A stretch of 64,000 nt of DNA from Certhia americana (lineage: Eukaryota; Chordata; Aves; Passeriformes; Certhiidae): contig CM031864.1 in the NCBI GenBank assembly GCA_018697195.1, forward strand, positions 24,810,086 to 24,874,085, given 5' to 3'. A model generated the notes under the pieces. The model searched no databases and was not told where the DNA came from. It saw only the letters and a program-made list of their open reading frames with translations. How positions within the stretch are numbered: the first letter of the stretch is position 1; each line of letters starts with the position of its first letter. Both the position numbers and the translations under genes were made by a program. Positions 10,369 to 19,030 of this stretch are shown here, one piece after another.

Positions 10369-13347
10369 AGTTTCTGAAGGACAAAAATCTGAGTGAAATG
10401 TTTGCCAAACATCTTGGCTTGAATGTAGAAGTGGAAAAATTTACCACCTGTTCAGGAATACTTTAACATTCAGGAATCTGTGTGTGTGATTTCCACCTGC
10501 AGAATAATGCAAATAACATCAAGAAGGAAGCAGAGGAACTGGATCAACTGATTGCCAGGAAGCTAAAAGATTACGAGGACTTGAGAGAAGATATGAAAGG
10601 GAAGGAGCTAGAAGTAAAGAACCTCTTGGAGAAAGGGAAGACAGAGCAGCAGGTCAGTTCCGCTTTGTGCAGGCTTTTGTTCCCTGGGGGAAAAAAAAAA
10701 AAAAGCAAGGAAGACAAGGCCAGATGCAAATGATGTTGTCTTACTCAGTCCTAGTGTTGCTTATTGATTATAAGAATGCTGAAGAATGGCCCCAGAAAGG
10801 GCGTGCAGAAAGCTGTTTTAAGCAATGGCTGTGAGGCTGTACGGAAAAATAGGGGATATTTGCCAGATGTGGTGTCAACTTTGTATTCAGAACAATATTC
10901 CCAAAGTACATACGCTCATCTGGTCTCAGAGGAAGCACTGCTGTTCTGAACGGTGTTGGTATTTGAGGCTTAACAGTGCTTTTCCATACATCTACACAAT
11001 TGTCCTTCAGAAAGTGGGAATCCATTGATACATGTCATGTCTCTTCAGACTGCAGACCAGCTCTTGGCTCGAGCAGATGCAGCAAAAGCCCTAGCTGAAG
11101 AAGCTGCTCGGAAGAGCAGTGGCACACTACAGGAGGCCAATACCATCCTCAGCAACTTGAAAGGTAAAGAGGAAGTACTTGGAGTGAATCCTTCAATTCC
11201 AGTGTGACAAGTCACTTGGCAGTAGGATATTCTGGTTAAAGAGGCCCTGCTATTGCCCTTACCTGAGTGTTGGTTGTGTTCTTTTGGCTTATTTTTCTGT
11301 AAAGAAAAAACACATGCTTTTTCAGGGACTGGAAATTTCCTTTTAACTTCCTTACTTAGTATCAGAAGGTGTGCAATAGGGAGAACTATGTGCAATATGT
11401 GCAATAGGAGACCCCAGTTTGCTCTTCATCCCTCCAATGTCAGGGCAACAAAGCCTTGGGTAGCTTGGTCAAAGGCACATCCCAGGGCTCTTCTGGAACA
11501 CATGATAAGGATCTGCTTTGCCCCCCTTAGACTTTGACAGGCGAGTGAATGATAACAAGACAGCGGCCGAGGAGGCGCTGAAGAAGATCCCTGCCATCAG
11601 CCAGACCATTGCAGAAGCCAACAACAAGACACACCAGGCAGAGCTGGCACTGGGCAATGCTGCTGCTGATGCCCGTGAGGCCAAGACCAGAGCAGATGAT
11701 GCTGAGAAAATTGCCAGCTCGGTTCAGAAGGTGGGTCTGCTGCAGCTCACCCTTGCTGAGATCCTGCTGTGTGATTGTATGAACTCCTGCTACAGTATTT
11801 TCTGGGGAGCCCTGTATGCTCTCTGCTGTATTCCCCACTGCAAATGCCAAAGATGGCAGGAGGGGAAATAAGTGCATTTTGATGAGAAGGATTCAAGGAA
11901 GTTCTGCACCTTCATTACCTTTTTCCATCCTCTCCCACCTGTTGGCTGCAGAGTGCTGCTGCTACCAGAGCCGAAGCCGACAAGACCTTTGCTGATGTGA
12001 CAGGACTGGCCAGGGAAGTGGATGACATGATGAAGCAGCTGCAGGATGCAGAAAAAGAGCTGAAGAGGAAGCAGGCTGATGCTGAGCAGGATATGAAGAT
12101 GGCAAATGAGGTGAGTACCGCTGGCAGGTGACAGCAGTGGCTAGGAGCTGCCTTCTCCCTGCTGTCCTGGCAATGAAGACTTTCCTCCTGCTGTCCTCTT
12201 GTAAGGACAGTGCTGGGTCCAGCCAGTATTCTGACTCTTCCAAATTTTAAGTGGGACTGAAAAGGAGACAAGTTCTGGTGCATTAGCATAGGCTCCCTGC
12301 TGGAATTTGAGAGCTGCTTTTCCTTTTTTTTTTAACTAAAACGTGACTGTAGAGCCCTGATTCCATCCTAGCTTTTATTACAAAATCCTGCTCGATTTCA
12401 GGGATCTCCATCCTGAAATATTCAGAAAACCAATTACTTGAAGATGTTCAGTCTCTCCTCAGCCCTGTGATAAAGATCTTTGTGCAGGATTGCTATCCTG
12501 GAGTAAGGAGGCAGTGATGCGGTAACTAAGTGCAGAGGCAACAGTTTTAGAGGCAACAGTTTTGTAATCCCTACACCTTTTTTGTGCTCACTTACCTTTT
12601 TTAATATCCTACAGGCCTCACAGGCTGCCCAGGAAGCAGAAGACAATGCAAGAAAAGCGAAGAACTCTGTGAACAGCCTACTCACTGTCATTAATGACCT
12701 GTTGGATCAACTAGGTAGGACTGTCTTTAATGTGCTCTCTGCCTTTGAGTGTTTTCCTGATGTGTGCTGGCTTTCCTGACCATATTGTTTGAGGAACCAG
12801 ATGGATCTGTTGATCTCTTGAAATGGGGTTTGTGTGGTTTTGCAAGGACTTTGGGTTTTTTTCTTTCCCGAGTAGCCTCAGCTTGTTCGGCAATGTTCTG
12901 TGTTGGTTTTCAGCAGACTGAAGACTTTCTGAGGCACTGGAGATGTCACCCATAGGGTTGGTCCTGTTTCAGATGCTTTCTCTAATGCTGAGATGGCCCT
13001 GATGGAGGTCAGCTGTGGGCCCAGCTGTGTGAGCACCCACTGTGTCAAAGGGATTTTAATGCACTTCACTATTTGCTTCTGGCTTTTCAGGGCAACTGGA
13101 GACAGTGGACTTGAACAAACTGAATGAAATTGAAGGTACCCTGAACAGTGCCAAAGGGCAGATGAAAGATAGCGACCTGGACCAGAAAGTGTCTTTCCTT
13201 GAGAGAGAAGCCAAGAAGCAAGATGATGCAATACAGGCCTACAACAGGGACATTGAAGAGATCCTGAAGGACATTAGCAACCTGGAAGACATCAGGAAGA
13301 CCTTGCCATCTGGCTGTTTCAACACCCCGTCCATTGAGAAACCCTAA
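546..13347 (+). CDS. LAMC1: Laminin subunit gamma-1, 3' two-thirds of the gene (partial at 5' end)
   Basis: Laminin gamma1 is a secreted basement-membrane chain that joins alpha and beta chains in a coiled-coil heterotrimer and binds nidogen. Twenty coding exons are visible: 546-668, 756-945, 1125-1237, 2573-2794, 2890-3078, 4418-4663, 4957-5110, 5553-5695, 6387-6565, 6705-6861, 8637-8842, 9238-9317, 9666-9803, 9991-10135, 10503-10652, 11049-11163, 11531-11730, 11952-12110, 12615-12714 and 13091-13347. All junctions are GT-AG and keep phase, giving 1087 residues. Domain order is L4 (laminin IV type A), LE modules with eight-cysteine spacing, then about 565 residues of heptad-rich coiled coil. 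The C-terminus is [14 protein letters not shown]. The Cys is the known interchain disulphide position, and the Glu third from the end is the residue known to be needed for integrin binding. If the gene has 28 exons as in human, these are exons 9-28. No break or frameshift was seen. Lettered exons a-t below refer to this list. Confidence 0.97.
756..945 (+). CDS. LAMC1: LAMC1 exon b: L4 domain core
   Basis: This exon encodes [18 protein letters not shown] through QTYTFR, with the conserved [18 protein letters not shown] segment. It ends in AG|G, splitting an Arg codon. The length of 190 bp is identical to LAMC2 exon 7. Confidence 0.96.
1125..1237 (+). CDS. LAMC1: LAMC1 exon c: L4 domain
   Basis: This exon encodes [18 protein letters not shown] through IRGTYSER. 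The donor is GTAAGT. The length of 113 bp is identical to LAMC2 exon 8. Confidence 0.96.
1238..2572 (+). other. LAMC1: LAMC1 intron c-d, 1.3 kb
   Basis: No coding signal and no recognisable repeat were seen. Reading frames in it are short and show no laminin similarity. Confidence 0.8.
2573..2794 (+). CDS. LAMC1: LAMC1 exon d: end of L4, following LE half-module and start of next LE
   Basis: This exon encodes [20 protein letters not shown], then the cysteine-rich stretch [16 protein letters not shown] and [15 protein letters not shown]. The L4 domain is inserted within an LE module in laminin gamma chains, so the first cysteines here complete that split module. Length is 222 bp, against 219 bp in LAMC2 exon 9. 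Confidence 0.96.
2890..3078 (+). CDS. LAMC1: LAMC1 exon e: LE modules
   Basis: This exon encodes [20 protein letters not shown] through [11 protein letters not shown], covering the end of one LE module and most of the next. Length is 189 bp, against 180 bp in LAMC2 exon 10. It is separated from exon d by a 95 bp intron. Confidence 0.96.
3079..4417 (+). other. LAMC1: LAMC1 intron e-f, 1.3 kb
   Basis: No gene, RNA or repeat was recognised. The acceptor is TGTGTCCCAG at 4408-4417. Confidence 0.75.
4418..4663 (+). CDS. LAMC1: LAMC1 exon f: nidogen-binding LE module
   Basis: This exon encodes [19 protein letters not shown], then [12 protein letters not shown], then the [16 protein letters not shown] region. 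The NIDPNAV loop (coding 4516-4533) is the known nidogen-binding sequence of laminin gamma1 LE module III4; its Asp, Asn and Val are the key residues and all are present. From 4522 on, the exon and the first bases of its intron are nearly identical to LAMC2 exon 11, far above the similarity of the rest of the exon (see findings). Confidence 0.97.
4957..5110 (+). CDS. LAMC1: LAMC1 exon g: LE module absent from LAMC2
   Basis: This exon encodes [18 protein letters not shown] through [11 protein letters not shown], one LE module. Exons g and h together are 297 bp (99 codons) and have matching outer phases, so the pair can be gained or lost in frame. LAMC2 has no counterpart of either. Confidence 0.96.
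5553..5695 (+). CDS. LAMC1: LAMC1 exon h: LE module absent from LAMC2
   Basis: This exon encodes [20 protein letters not shown] through [10 protein letters not shown], one LE module. The donor is C|GTAAGT. It is the second of the two exons that distinguish LAMC1 from LAMC2 in this region. Confidence 0.96.
6387..6565 (+). CDS. LAMC1: LAMC1 exon i: last LE module and start of the rod
   Basis: This exon encodes [13 protein letters not shown] through [18 protein letters not shown] and then RLVKDK, the transition into the coiled coil. It ends in phase 0. It corresponds to LAMC2 exon 12, which is shorter (137 bp against 179 bp). Confidence 0.96.
6705..6861 (+). CDS. LAMC1: LAMC1 exon j: coiled coil
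   Basis: This exon encodes [20 protein letters not shown] through [15 protein letters not shown]. It is rich in charged residues with heptad spacing and has no cysteines, as expected of laminin domain II/I. Confidence 0.95.
7801..7814. repeat. Short (CT)n microsatellite
   Basis: Seven CT units lie immediately upstream of the CR1 fragment. Confidence 0.8.
7821..8165 (-). mobile_element. CR1 LINE 3' fragment, antisense to LAMC1
   Basis: The element begins with GAATCATAGAATCATTTAAA, the reverse complement of the CR1 3'-terminal octamer repeats. It continues with CR1 landmarks (CCCTGGGCAGCTCTACCAG, CAGCCTCCTTTTCTCCAGGC type text, GAGCCTCCTTTTCTCCAGGC at about 8141-8160). It is 5'-truncated, as usual for CR1, and not coding. 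Confidence 0.85.
8637..8842 (+). CDS. LAMC1: LAMC1 exon k: coiled coil
   Basis: This exon encodes [20 protein letters not shown] through [10 protein letters not shown]. It ends in phase 0. The length of 206 bp is identical to LAMC2 exon 14. Confidence 0.96.
9238..9317 (+). CDS. LAMC1: LAMC1 exon l: coiled coil
   Basis: This exon encodes [20 protein letters not shown] and ARKLAER. The length of 80 bp is identical to LAMC2 exon 15. Confidence 0.95.
9666..9803 (+). CDS. LAMC1: LAMC1 exon m: coiled coil
   Basis: This exon encodes [20 protein letters not shown] through DIDELNQK. It is 138 bp; LAMC2 exon 16 is 126 bp, four codons shorter. Confidence 0.95.
9991..10135 (+). CDS. LAMC1: LAMC1 exon n: coiled coil
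   Basis: This exon encodes [20 protein letters not shown] through VDSTGLE and ends in phase 0. The length of 145 bp is identical to LAMC2 exon 17. Confidence 0.95.
10331..10368. repeat. Poly-C homopolymer, 38 bases, in LAMC1 intron n-o
   Basis: An uninterrupted run of 38 C lies between ACATAA and AGTTTCTG. It is about 130 bp upstream of the real acceptor at 10501-10502. With the following AG it resembles a cryptic pyrimidine tract plus acceptor. Runs this long are difficult to sequence, so its exact length is uncertain. Confidence 0.9.
10503..10652 (+). CDS. LAMC1: LAMC1 exon o: coiled coil
   Basis: This exon encodes [20 protein letters not shown] through [10 protein letters not shown]. It is exactly 50 codons in phase 0. 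LAMC2 exon 18 has the same length. Confidence 0.96.
11049..11163 (+). CDS. LAMC1: LAMC1 exon p: coiled coil
   Basis: This exon encodes [20 protein letters not shown] through ILSNLK. The length of 115 bp is identical to LAMC2 exon 19. Confidence 0.96.
11531..11730 (+). CDS. LAMC1: LAMC1 exon q: coiled coil
   Basis: This exon encodes [20 protein letters not shown] through EKIASSVQK. The length of 200 bp is identical to LAMC2 exon 20. Confidence 0.96.
11952..12110 (+). CDS. LAMC1: LAMC1 exon r: coiled coil
   Basis: This exon encodes [20 protein letters not shown] through [11 protein letters not shown]. It is 53 codons in phase 0, the same length as LAMC2 exon 21. Confidence 0.96.
12534..12563. 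repeat. Tandem duplication of a 15 bp unit
   Basis: AGAGGCAACAGTTTT occurs twice in direct succession in LAMC1 intron r-s, about 50 bp upstream of the next acceptor. It is probably a replication slip with no function. Confidence 0.8.
12615..12714 (+). CDS. LAMC1: LAMC1 exon s: coiled coil
   Basis: This exon encodes [20 protein letters not shown] through NDLLDQL. The length of 100 bp is identical to LAMC2 exon 22. Confidence 0.96.
13091..13347 (+). CDS. LAMC1: LAMC1 exon t: coiled-coil C-terminus and stop
   Basis: This exon encodes [20 protein letters not shown] through [16 protein letters not shown] and the tail FNTPSIEKP, then TAA. The Cys near the end is the known partner for the beta-chain disulphide. 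The Glu at the third-last position is the known integrin-recognition residue. Confidence 0.97.
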
Positions 13348-13492
13348 GGGTGCGCTGGGGGTGGGGGGAATCGCCCTGGTGAGTGGTGGTTCGGCCATGG
13401 AGTGCCTTAACACACATTACCTTCTCCAAATCCCCAACTCTAGCTGCTCACAGCCACTGTTTTCTTTTCAAATCAGGATAAGTTGAAAGGTT

Positions 13493-13661
13493 TGTTTTTT
13501 TTTTTTTTTTTTTTGTTGGTTTGGTTGGTTTTTTCCCTTGGTTTCTTTTTTTGTTTTGTTTTGTTTGGTTTTTGTGGGGTTTTTTTTTTATCCTTTGGGT
13601 TTTGGTGGGGGGTTTTTTGGGTTTTTTTTGGGGGGTTTTTTTTTGGTTTTTTTTTTTTTTT
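13493..13661. repeat. T/G-rich low-complexity tract in LAMC1 3'UTR
   Basis: Long T runs alternate with G runs. G runs of at least three fall at 13576-13579, 13597-13599, 13607-13612, 13619-13621 and 13630-13635. The last four are separated by 6-8 bases, close to the spacing expected for an RNA G-quadruplex on the transcript strand. Confidence 0.85.
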
Positions 13662-14756
13662 GAGAAGCAAATTAAATATCCGTCTTTGGGCATCAAAGGG
13701 TTTTTTTTATATAGATTGTTTTCCTGAGCACTCCACCGTTGCCCCTTCCTCAGATACAGTTTTCCTTTGATTAGTGCAAGGATGAGAGATGCTCTGGACT
13801 CTTTATACTGTGGTTCAGAAATAACCATGTGAGCTGTATACAGCAAGGCAAAACTAACACAACTTTCTCTCCTGTCTTCTCCCTTTGACTGTAAAATCCT
13901 CAGTCCTGGAGCTCTTTGTCCCTATGAAGGAAGGGGATGGCTACCAAAGTATTACTGTAATGGCCAGTATAGCTGCACTCAATTCAGATGCTTTCTTCCC
14001 AACTTCTAACCCTGTGAATTTTTTTTTTTCATCATTACCTAGTGGCCAATCCAACAGGTAGCCTTTCACAAAATAGATGAAGCCTCTTTCTGAAATGCTT
14101 TCTGCGATGATGCATCACTATGAGAAAAGGCAGTCTCTGATTGGAGCTCTTTGGGAAGACAGAATACTGGTGGAGTGGTGGGTCTTGCCAGCCCCACTTC
14201 TCTTCTGTGGAGAAGTTTTGGGTCTAGTCTGAAAGCTGCTACCTGCTGGGTAGTCCAGACTGCCAGAGTGTGGAAGCGATGAGCTGCATTCCCATCTGTT
14301 GCTACTGAATTTCCAGAGGATTTGGTTTTCTGGGCTTGGAATATCTGGCTGAGAGATGCGTTTGTTGAAGCAGGACAAGTCTTGCTGAAGAGGAGAGCTG
14401 CCATCCAGAGAGCTCTGCCAGCTGCACTGACCTCCGTGCTGAATGTCTTTGGGTGGGGAAGAAAGGGGACACATGAGTGGATATGGAAAGGTCTTTTTCT
14501 CCCCATCTTTTTCCTGAAGGAGGACAGTGGGCTTTTTATCTCTCCTGCCATTGCTCTGGCCTTTTGCCTGTTTTAAAGCTCAGAGGAAGAGCTGGAATTT
14601 CCTGGTGTCTTCCTTTCTTTTTGCCTCCAGATCTCCCAGTTACCGCAGAGCTCCCACAGTGCAGGGACCTCAGGCCAGGCTCAGGTGGCAGCTCTGCCTT
14701 TTACAGCATTCCCACCCACTGCTTCCCCACAGGCTCCCTCCCCAGGCACTGCTCAC

Positions 14757-14763
14757 TGGTGCT
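14757..14763 (+). promoter_or_regulatory. LAMC1: Candidate miR-29 target site (7-mer) in LAMC1 3'UTR
   Basis: TGGTGCT is the complement of the miR-29 seed. LAMC1 is a reported miR-29 target in mammals. One 7-mer match can arise by chance. Confidence 0.4.
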
Positions 14764-14942
14764 GGGTGGGAGTGCCGGGGAGCACCTCGCTCCCAGACAA
14801 GAGCATCCTCTGCAGCTTCCTCCTTGCCTCCAGCCTGGCATCCCTCCCCCCTTTCCTTGAAATCCAGTATATATCTATCCTTAAACACTATGCAACTTTG
14901 TACGTTTGCGTAGCGGGGAAGAAATTATTATCTGACACACAC

Positions 14943-14950
14943 TGGTGCTA
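14943..14950 (+). promoter_or_regulatory. LAMC1: Candidate miR-29 target site (8-mer) in LAMC1 3'UTR
   Basis: TGGTGCTA is a full 8-mer miR-29 seed match, with A opposite position 1. It sits in an AT-rich, probably accessible context (TTAATTATTT follows). Confidence 0.5.
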
Positions 14951-15039
14951 TTAATTATTTCAAATTTATGGTTTTTTTGTGTGAATGTGATTTTTTTTCT
15001 GTTTTTTTTTATCATGATTATAGTGTGAGGAAGTCTCTC

Positions 15040-15061
15040 GTGTGTGTGTGTATGTGTGTGT
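15040..15061. repeat. (GT)n microsatellite in LAMC1 3'UTR
   Basis: Alternating TG, interrupted once by TATG. Confidence 0.8.
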
Positions 15062-15820
15062 AAATACACTCAGCCATATTTCCAGAGTGGCACAGCCTGG
15101 CCTCCTCTATGTGCTTTCCCCTGTAGCCATTGGGGCATGTGCACTGTGTTCTGCTTCTCTCTGTATCATTCCCTTAAAACTTGGGATTTCTCCTAGCTGG
15201 GCTCCTGCTTGCTTCCCTCTACCGTATCCCCAGCACCCATCCATAACCACTTTGCCCATCGGGTGGATGCTTGCCAGCCCTGTCTCCAAAGCCAGCCCTG
15301 CTCTCCATGGTGCCTGCAGCACCCAGTTCTGTGTCCCTTGTCCCCTGGGATGCTGTGCCAGCAGTGGAACGGGGGCTGTGGCTTTGCAGCCGAGCTGTGA
15401 GGAGCTGTAGCACCGTTGGGAGACCAGACCAGCGCTGAGGTGGTCAGAGAGCTGCATTTGGGGACATCTTGATACCACTGTGCAAGGCAGGAGGCTTGGT
15501 GTAGACAGTGCTGCTAGGCAGGGGGTGTTCCCCAGCAAATTCTGCATGGCTCTTGTATCCCTTCCCTTACTGATTGTGGGATTTTCCTCCTGCCTGGAAA
15601 CACCTCTGGAGGAGAGCTCCCTGTGCCTGCATGCACAGGGACATTGGGTCACTCTGGGAAGATAGCTGTGACCACATCACCTCTGCCAAGGCTGTGAGAA
15701 GAGCAGTTGCAAAGATGTGCGCATGCCCTGGCTGACCTCAGGCCTAAGGTTTCCTGCTTTCTTGTGGGGTTTTTTTTTGGTTTTTTTTCTTAAGCTGTTT
15801 TTAACAGAATTTTATTTTTA

Positions 15821-15826
15821 AATAAA
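15821..15826 (+). terminator. LAMC1: LAMC1 upstream poly(A) signal candidate
   Basis: AATAAA is followed by a run of A and preceded by a U-rich stretch. It may give an mRNA about 300 bases shorter than the distal site does. Confidence 0.5.
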
Positions 15827-16118
15827 AAAAAAATCTTTATAAGCGATCTGTTAATCAGTACTGCATTACAGCCATTATTCATTGTATAAGTCCAGTTATT
15901 TCTTTACATAATGTGATGATGTGACAGCTGCTGGTGGAGTGCTGGGTGTCATGGATGACATGTGACATCCCTTCATCACCTTATTCCTGACTGTGGCCCC
16001 CTCAGTATGTGCCTTCACTCCAGCTTTTTTTGCCTTAATCTGTGGTCTTGCTGTCTGGGGCGGTGAACAAAATGCAACACTTGCAGTTTTTATGTATAAA
16101 ACAGTATTTCTTATTTAT

Positions 16119-16124
16119 AATAAA
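16119..16124 (+). terminator. LAMC1: LAMC1 distal poly(A) signal
   Basis: A canonical AATAAA is followed within about 45 bases by a GT/T-rich element (CTGTTGAGTATTACTG, then a T run). No exon of either flanking gene lies beyond it until LAMC2. Confidence 0.75.
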
Positions 16125-17178
16125 GTCTGAATATTTGTAACCCCTTATACCTGGGAATTCTGTTGAGTATTACTGTTTTTTTGATTATAGGATATTGATG
16201 GTGATGTGTCTAAGTTGCAAGGTTCACCTCTTGCTCCAAACCTGGTTTGGTATGGGAAAAAGGGAGAAGAAACTGGGAAATGCATGTGATAGCATGCAGA
16301 TGACAAGGATGATGGCTTTTCCTTGTGTCCACGGCTCCTCCGCCATGGCTGTGATGGATTTTAAGCTGCTGGGTTTCCAGGACTTAAAAACATACTGTGT
16401 TGTTGGTGCTGATGCTATTGGAGTGGCACTGTATTCCTGGAAAGCCCTGAGGAACTGGGGGGTGTTTATTTCCACTGTAAGGGAAAAATCCTTTTTACTA
16501 AACAGGTAGAAAAGGATGGGGCTCTTGGGAAAAAAAAACAAAAAACCTGGATAAAGAAGCTGAAATTACTGGGAAGTGCCACAAATCTGGGTGCTCTGTG
16601 TTGTTCCTTGGTCCTGTCTCCTAGAGCCTGGCCCGAATTAAGCAAATTTTTAAAGACAGATTGCAGTAATAAGAGACTAGGCAGTTCTGCATTCACACTT
16701 GTCTTACAGCTCCAGCTGGATTTGTTATTTTTCCCAGCAGAGGAAAACGCACAGGTCTCATTAACTTGCATCAGAGCTAATCCCATATCAGCTGGTAAAT
16801 TCTTACTGTTTTTGCATGTCAGTTTGTGTACTTTCAACCTTTCATTCTTCAGTTGTCACTAATGAATTTGTTCTCTAAAATGTGTCTTTTTTCTTCTTGC
16901 CAATGTTTTTGTGGAGCAAATCCCAGCTGGTAAAATGAGGCTGAGGTTTCAGCTGGATTGTGGGGAGCAGACAGTTGGGTGGTGGCTCAGTTCTGACCTT
17001 GCATGGGCTGTAGGTTGTTGTAGAGCCTCTTACCATTTGAGGCAAAAATGCTTAGATTAGGAAGCAAGTCTGTGTCCTTTATTTTATCTTCAGGATTTGT
17101 ATCTCCGGAAGTTATTTGTGGGCATTGTGCAAATGTGTCTCAGGGGTGATCTTGAAGGAGGATGAGCCTCGCATTCCT

Positions 17179-17245
17179 GTGGTTTTCAGAGGTAATGCTC
17201 AAGGACAGTGGAGGATGACAAGGTGGATAGGTAAGCAGATAATCA
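17179..17245. repeat. Unidentified dispersed unit, copy 1
   Basis: It starts TGTGGTTTTCAGAGGT and ends near AAGCAGATAATC. It matches 18961-19030 at roughly three in four positions by eye, in the same orientation. Confidence 0.5.
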
Positions 17246-18960
17246 GAAATCTGTTAAGAGGAAGGAGCAGACCCAGCTCCAAGGGACCATGATAATGGCT
17301 TACAGGTTGCCAAACTGTTCTAGCAGTATTTTGAAGCCCAAGTAGAGATGCCCTCCTCGGATACTCTTTGCTCAGTGTAGCTAGTACCTGATGTCAAGGT
17401 GGGTGAGGAGGCACCTTGCTGAGCAGTGTACCAAGCCATGCTCTAGTAGCCTTTATTCTCCTTCAGTTCCCTCTGTTCCTTCTTGCTGCCCAGGTTCAAG
17501 CTCTGCCATCTCTCATGTGCTCTCTGGAGAGGCAGGAGGCTGGCAGGGGACGAGAGGTGAGGGGCCTGGCAAGCAGGTGGCAGTGGGGAGGGCTTGCACA
17601 AACCTGAGCTGGGTTCTCTCTTTTCTGCGGAGGTCAAGGTGTAACTGTTACAAGTTAAAAGGTGCTGGGAACAACTGCCTGGGGGAGAGATCTCTAGTGT
17701 GTTTGTGTGCATCTGAGGAAGTGATACAGCTGTCACATTGAGCTGGCAGTCCCCTGTGCTCCCCATCTACAGCCATGACATGTTGGAGCATATTCTAGTT
17801 AGTTATTTCTTCGAGTTGGCTGTTGGCTTGACACCTTTGGTGCGCCACCATCCCAGAAACATCAGGGATGCCAAGTGAAAGTTATCCCACAGAGGCTGGG
17901 CATGGGGACAGAGAGAGGAATGCAATTGGATGGCATTGCCTTCCTTCATCCCTGTTTGTCTCACCCCTCACTGGTCTGGGCAGGGCACAGGTAAGGCAAG
18001 GCCAGACATGACAGCACTTCCTTGCTGTGCCACTGCTGCTGCCCTGCCCTGCCCCGCTTGCTCACTGCCGGTGTGATCCCTGCCTGCTCCCTGCCTGCCT
18101 CTGCCCAGCCCGGTAACGCTGCTGCCTGAATGATCCCTGCTCCAGGTGGCTCTGGTTGTCATGAAGACATTTTCCCAGGGCACCCAGCTGTCAGAGGAGA
18201 GACTGAAGTCCAGGCTCCATCGCTGCACTGGTGTTTGGTAATACCAGCACATCATGCTCACTGATTTTCCACACTGTGAGGAAATCCCAGGGGATTTCCT
18301 CCTGGAGGATGTGGCAGATCAGATGGGCCCTTGCAGAAGGAGGCTTGGGCATGCAAGGATTGACCTGGGCTGCAAGGACTCACAGCATCATGGTGTTCAT
18401 CTGGCATAGATCACCAAAATGGGTTTTCTCCCTTGCTTACCATAAAACCATCACTTCAGAGTTTTTTTACACATCCATCACTTTTCACCAGCAACCATCA
18501 GCAAAATTTAGGTTATTATGTTGTTTCAGACTGGTTTTGGAGCAGTTAATTCTGCCATGGCCACATCCTCAAGGTCTGATGAACTTGTGAGTCACAATGG
18601 TCTGCCTGCAGGAACAGCTTTTTTGGCTCTGCTGTGAATGAACATAAAACATCTTCAGAAGGACTTTTCTTATGTTGCAAATTAAAAGATGTTTTCCAGT
18701 TTCCAGCTGTTTTGTTGCAGTGTCTGATGAGCACAGCTGTCCTTTATGCCTCCCTTTGCTTAGACTTTTGCTTACTCTAGAAGGTAAACCATCTCTCTTA
18801 ATCATGTTGGTGTAAGACCTTTTCTAAAGGATGCTGCCATAGCGACAGGTTGCAGTGGGACATTTGCCCTGTGGAGGGTGGTGAGCAGCTGCTCTCTCCA
18901 GGTGGGATGTGTTTAGAAAATCAGGGCCCCAGGAAATACATTTTTGGTAGTGTCATGGCA

Positions 18961-19030
18961 TGTGGTTTTCAGAGGTCATCCTGAAGCAAAGTGGTGGAAG
19001 ACAAGGTGAGTCAGTGAGCAGAGATGACTG
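18961..19030. repeat. Unidentified dispersed unit, copy 2
   Basis: It starts TGTGGTTTTCAGAGGT and shares GACAAGGTG and GAGCAGA-like text with copy 1. It may be an old mobile-element fragment or a local duplication. Confidence 0.5.

Larger units (their letters stand above)
13348..16145 (+). other. LAMC1: LAMC1 3'UTR
   Basis: About 2.8 kb of non-coding sequence lies between the stop codon and a canonical AATAAA at 16119-16124. It contains a G/T-rich low-complexity tract, two miR-29 seed matches, a GT repeat and an internal AATAAA at 15821. The 3' end is placed about 20 bases after the last signal, before a GT-rich stretch; it was not observed directly. Confidence 0.85.

Noticed and set aside
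13448..13846. Lysine-rich minus-strand open frame in the LAMC1 3'UTR
   Set aside because: It is a translation of the T/G low-complexity tract in the opposite sense.
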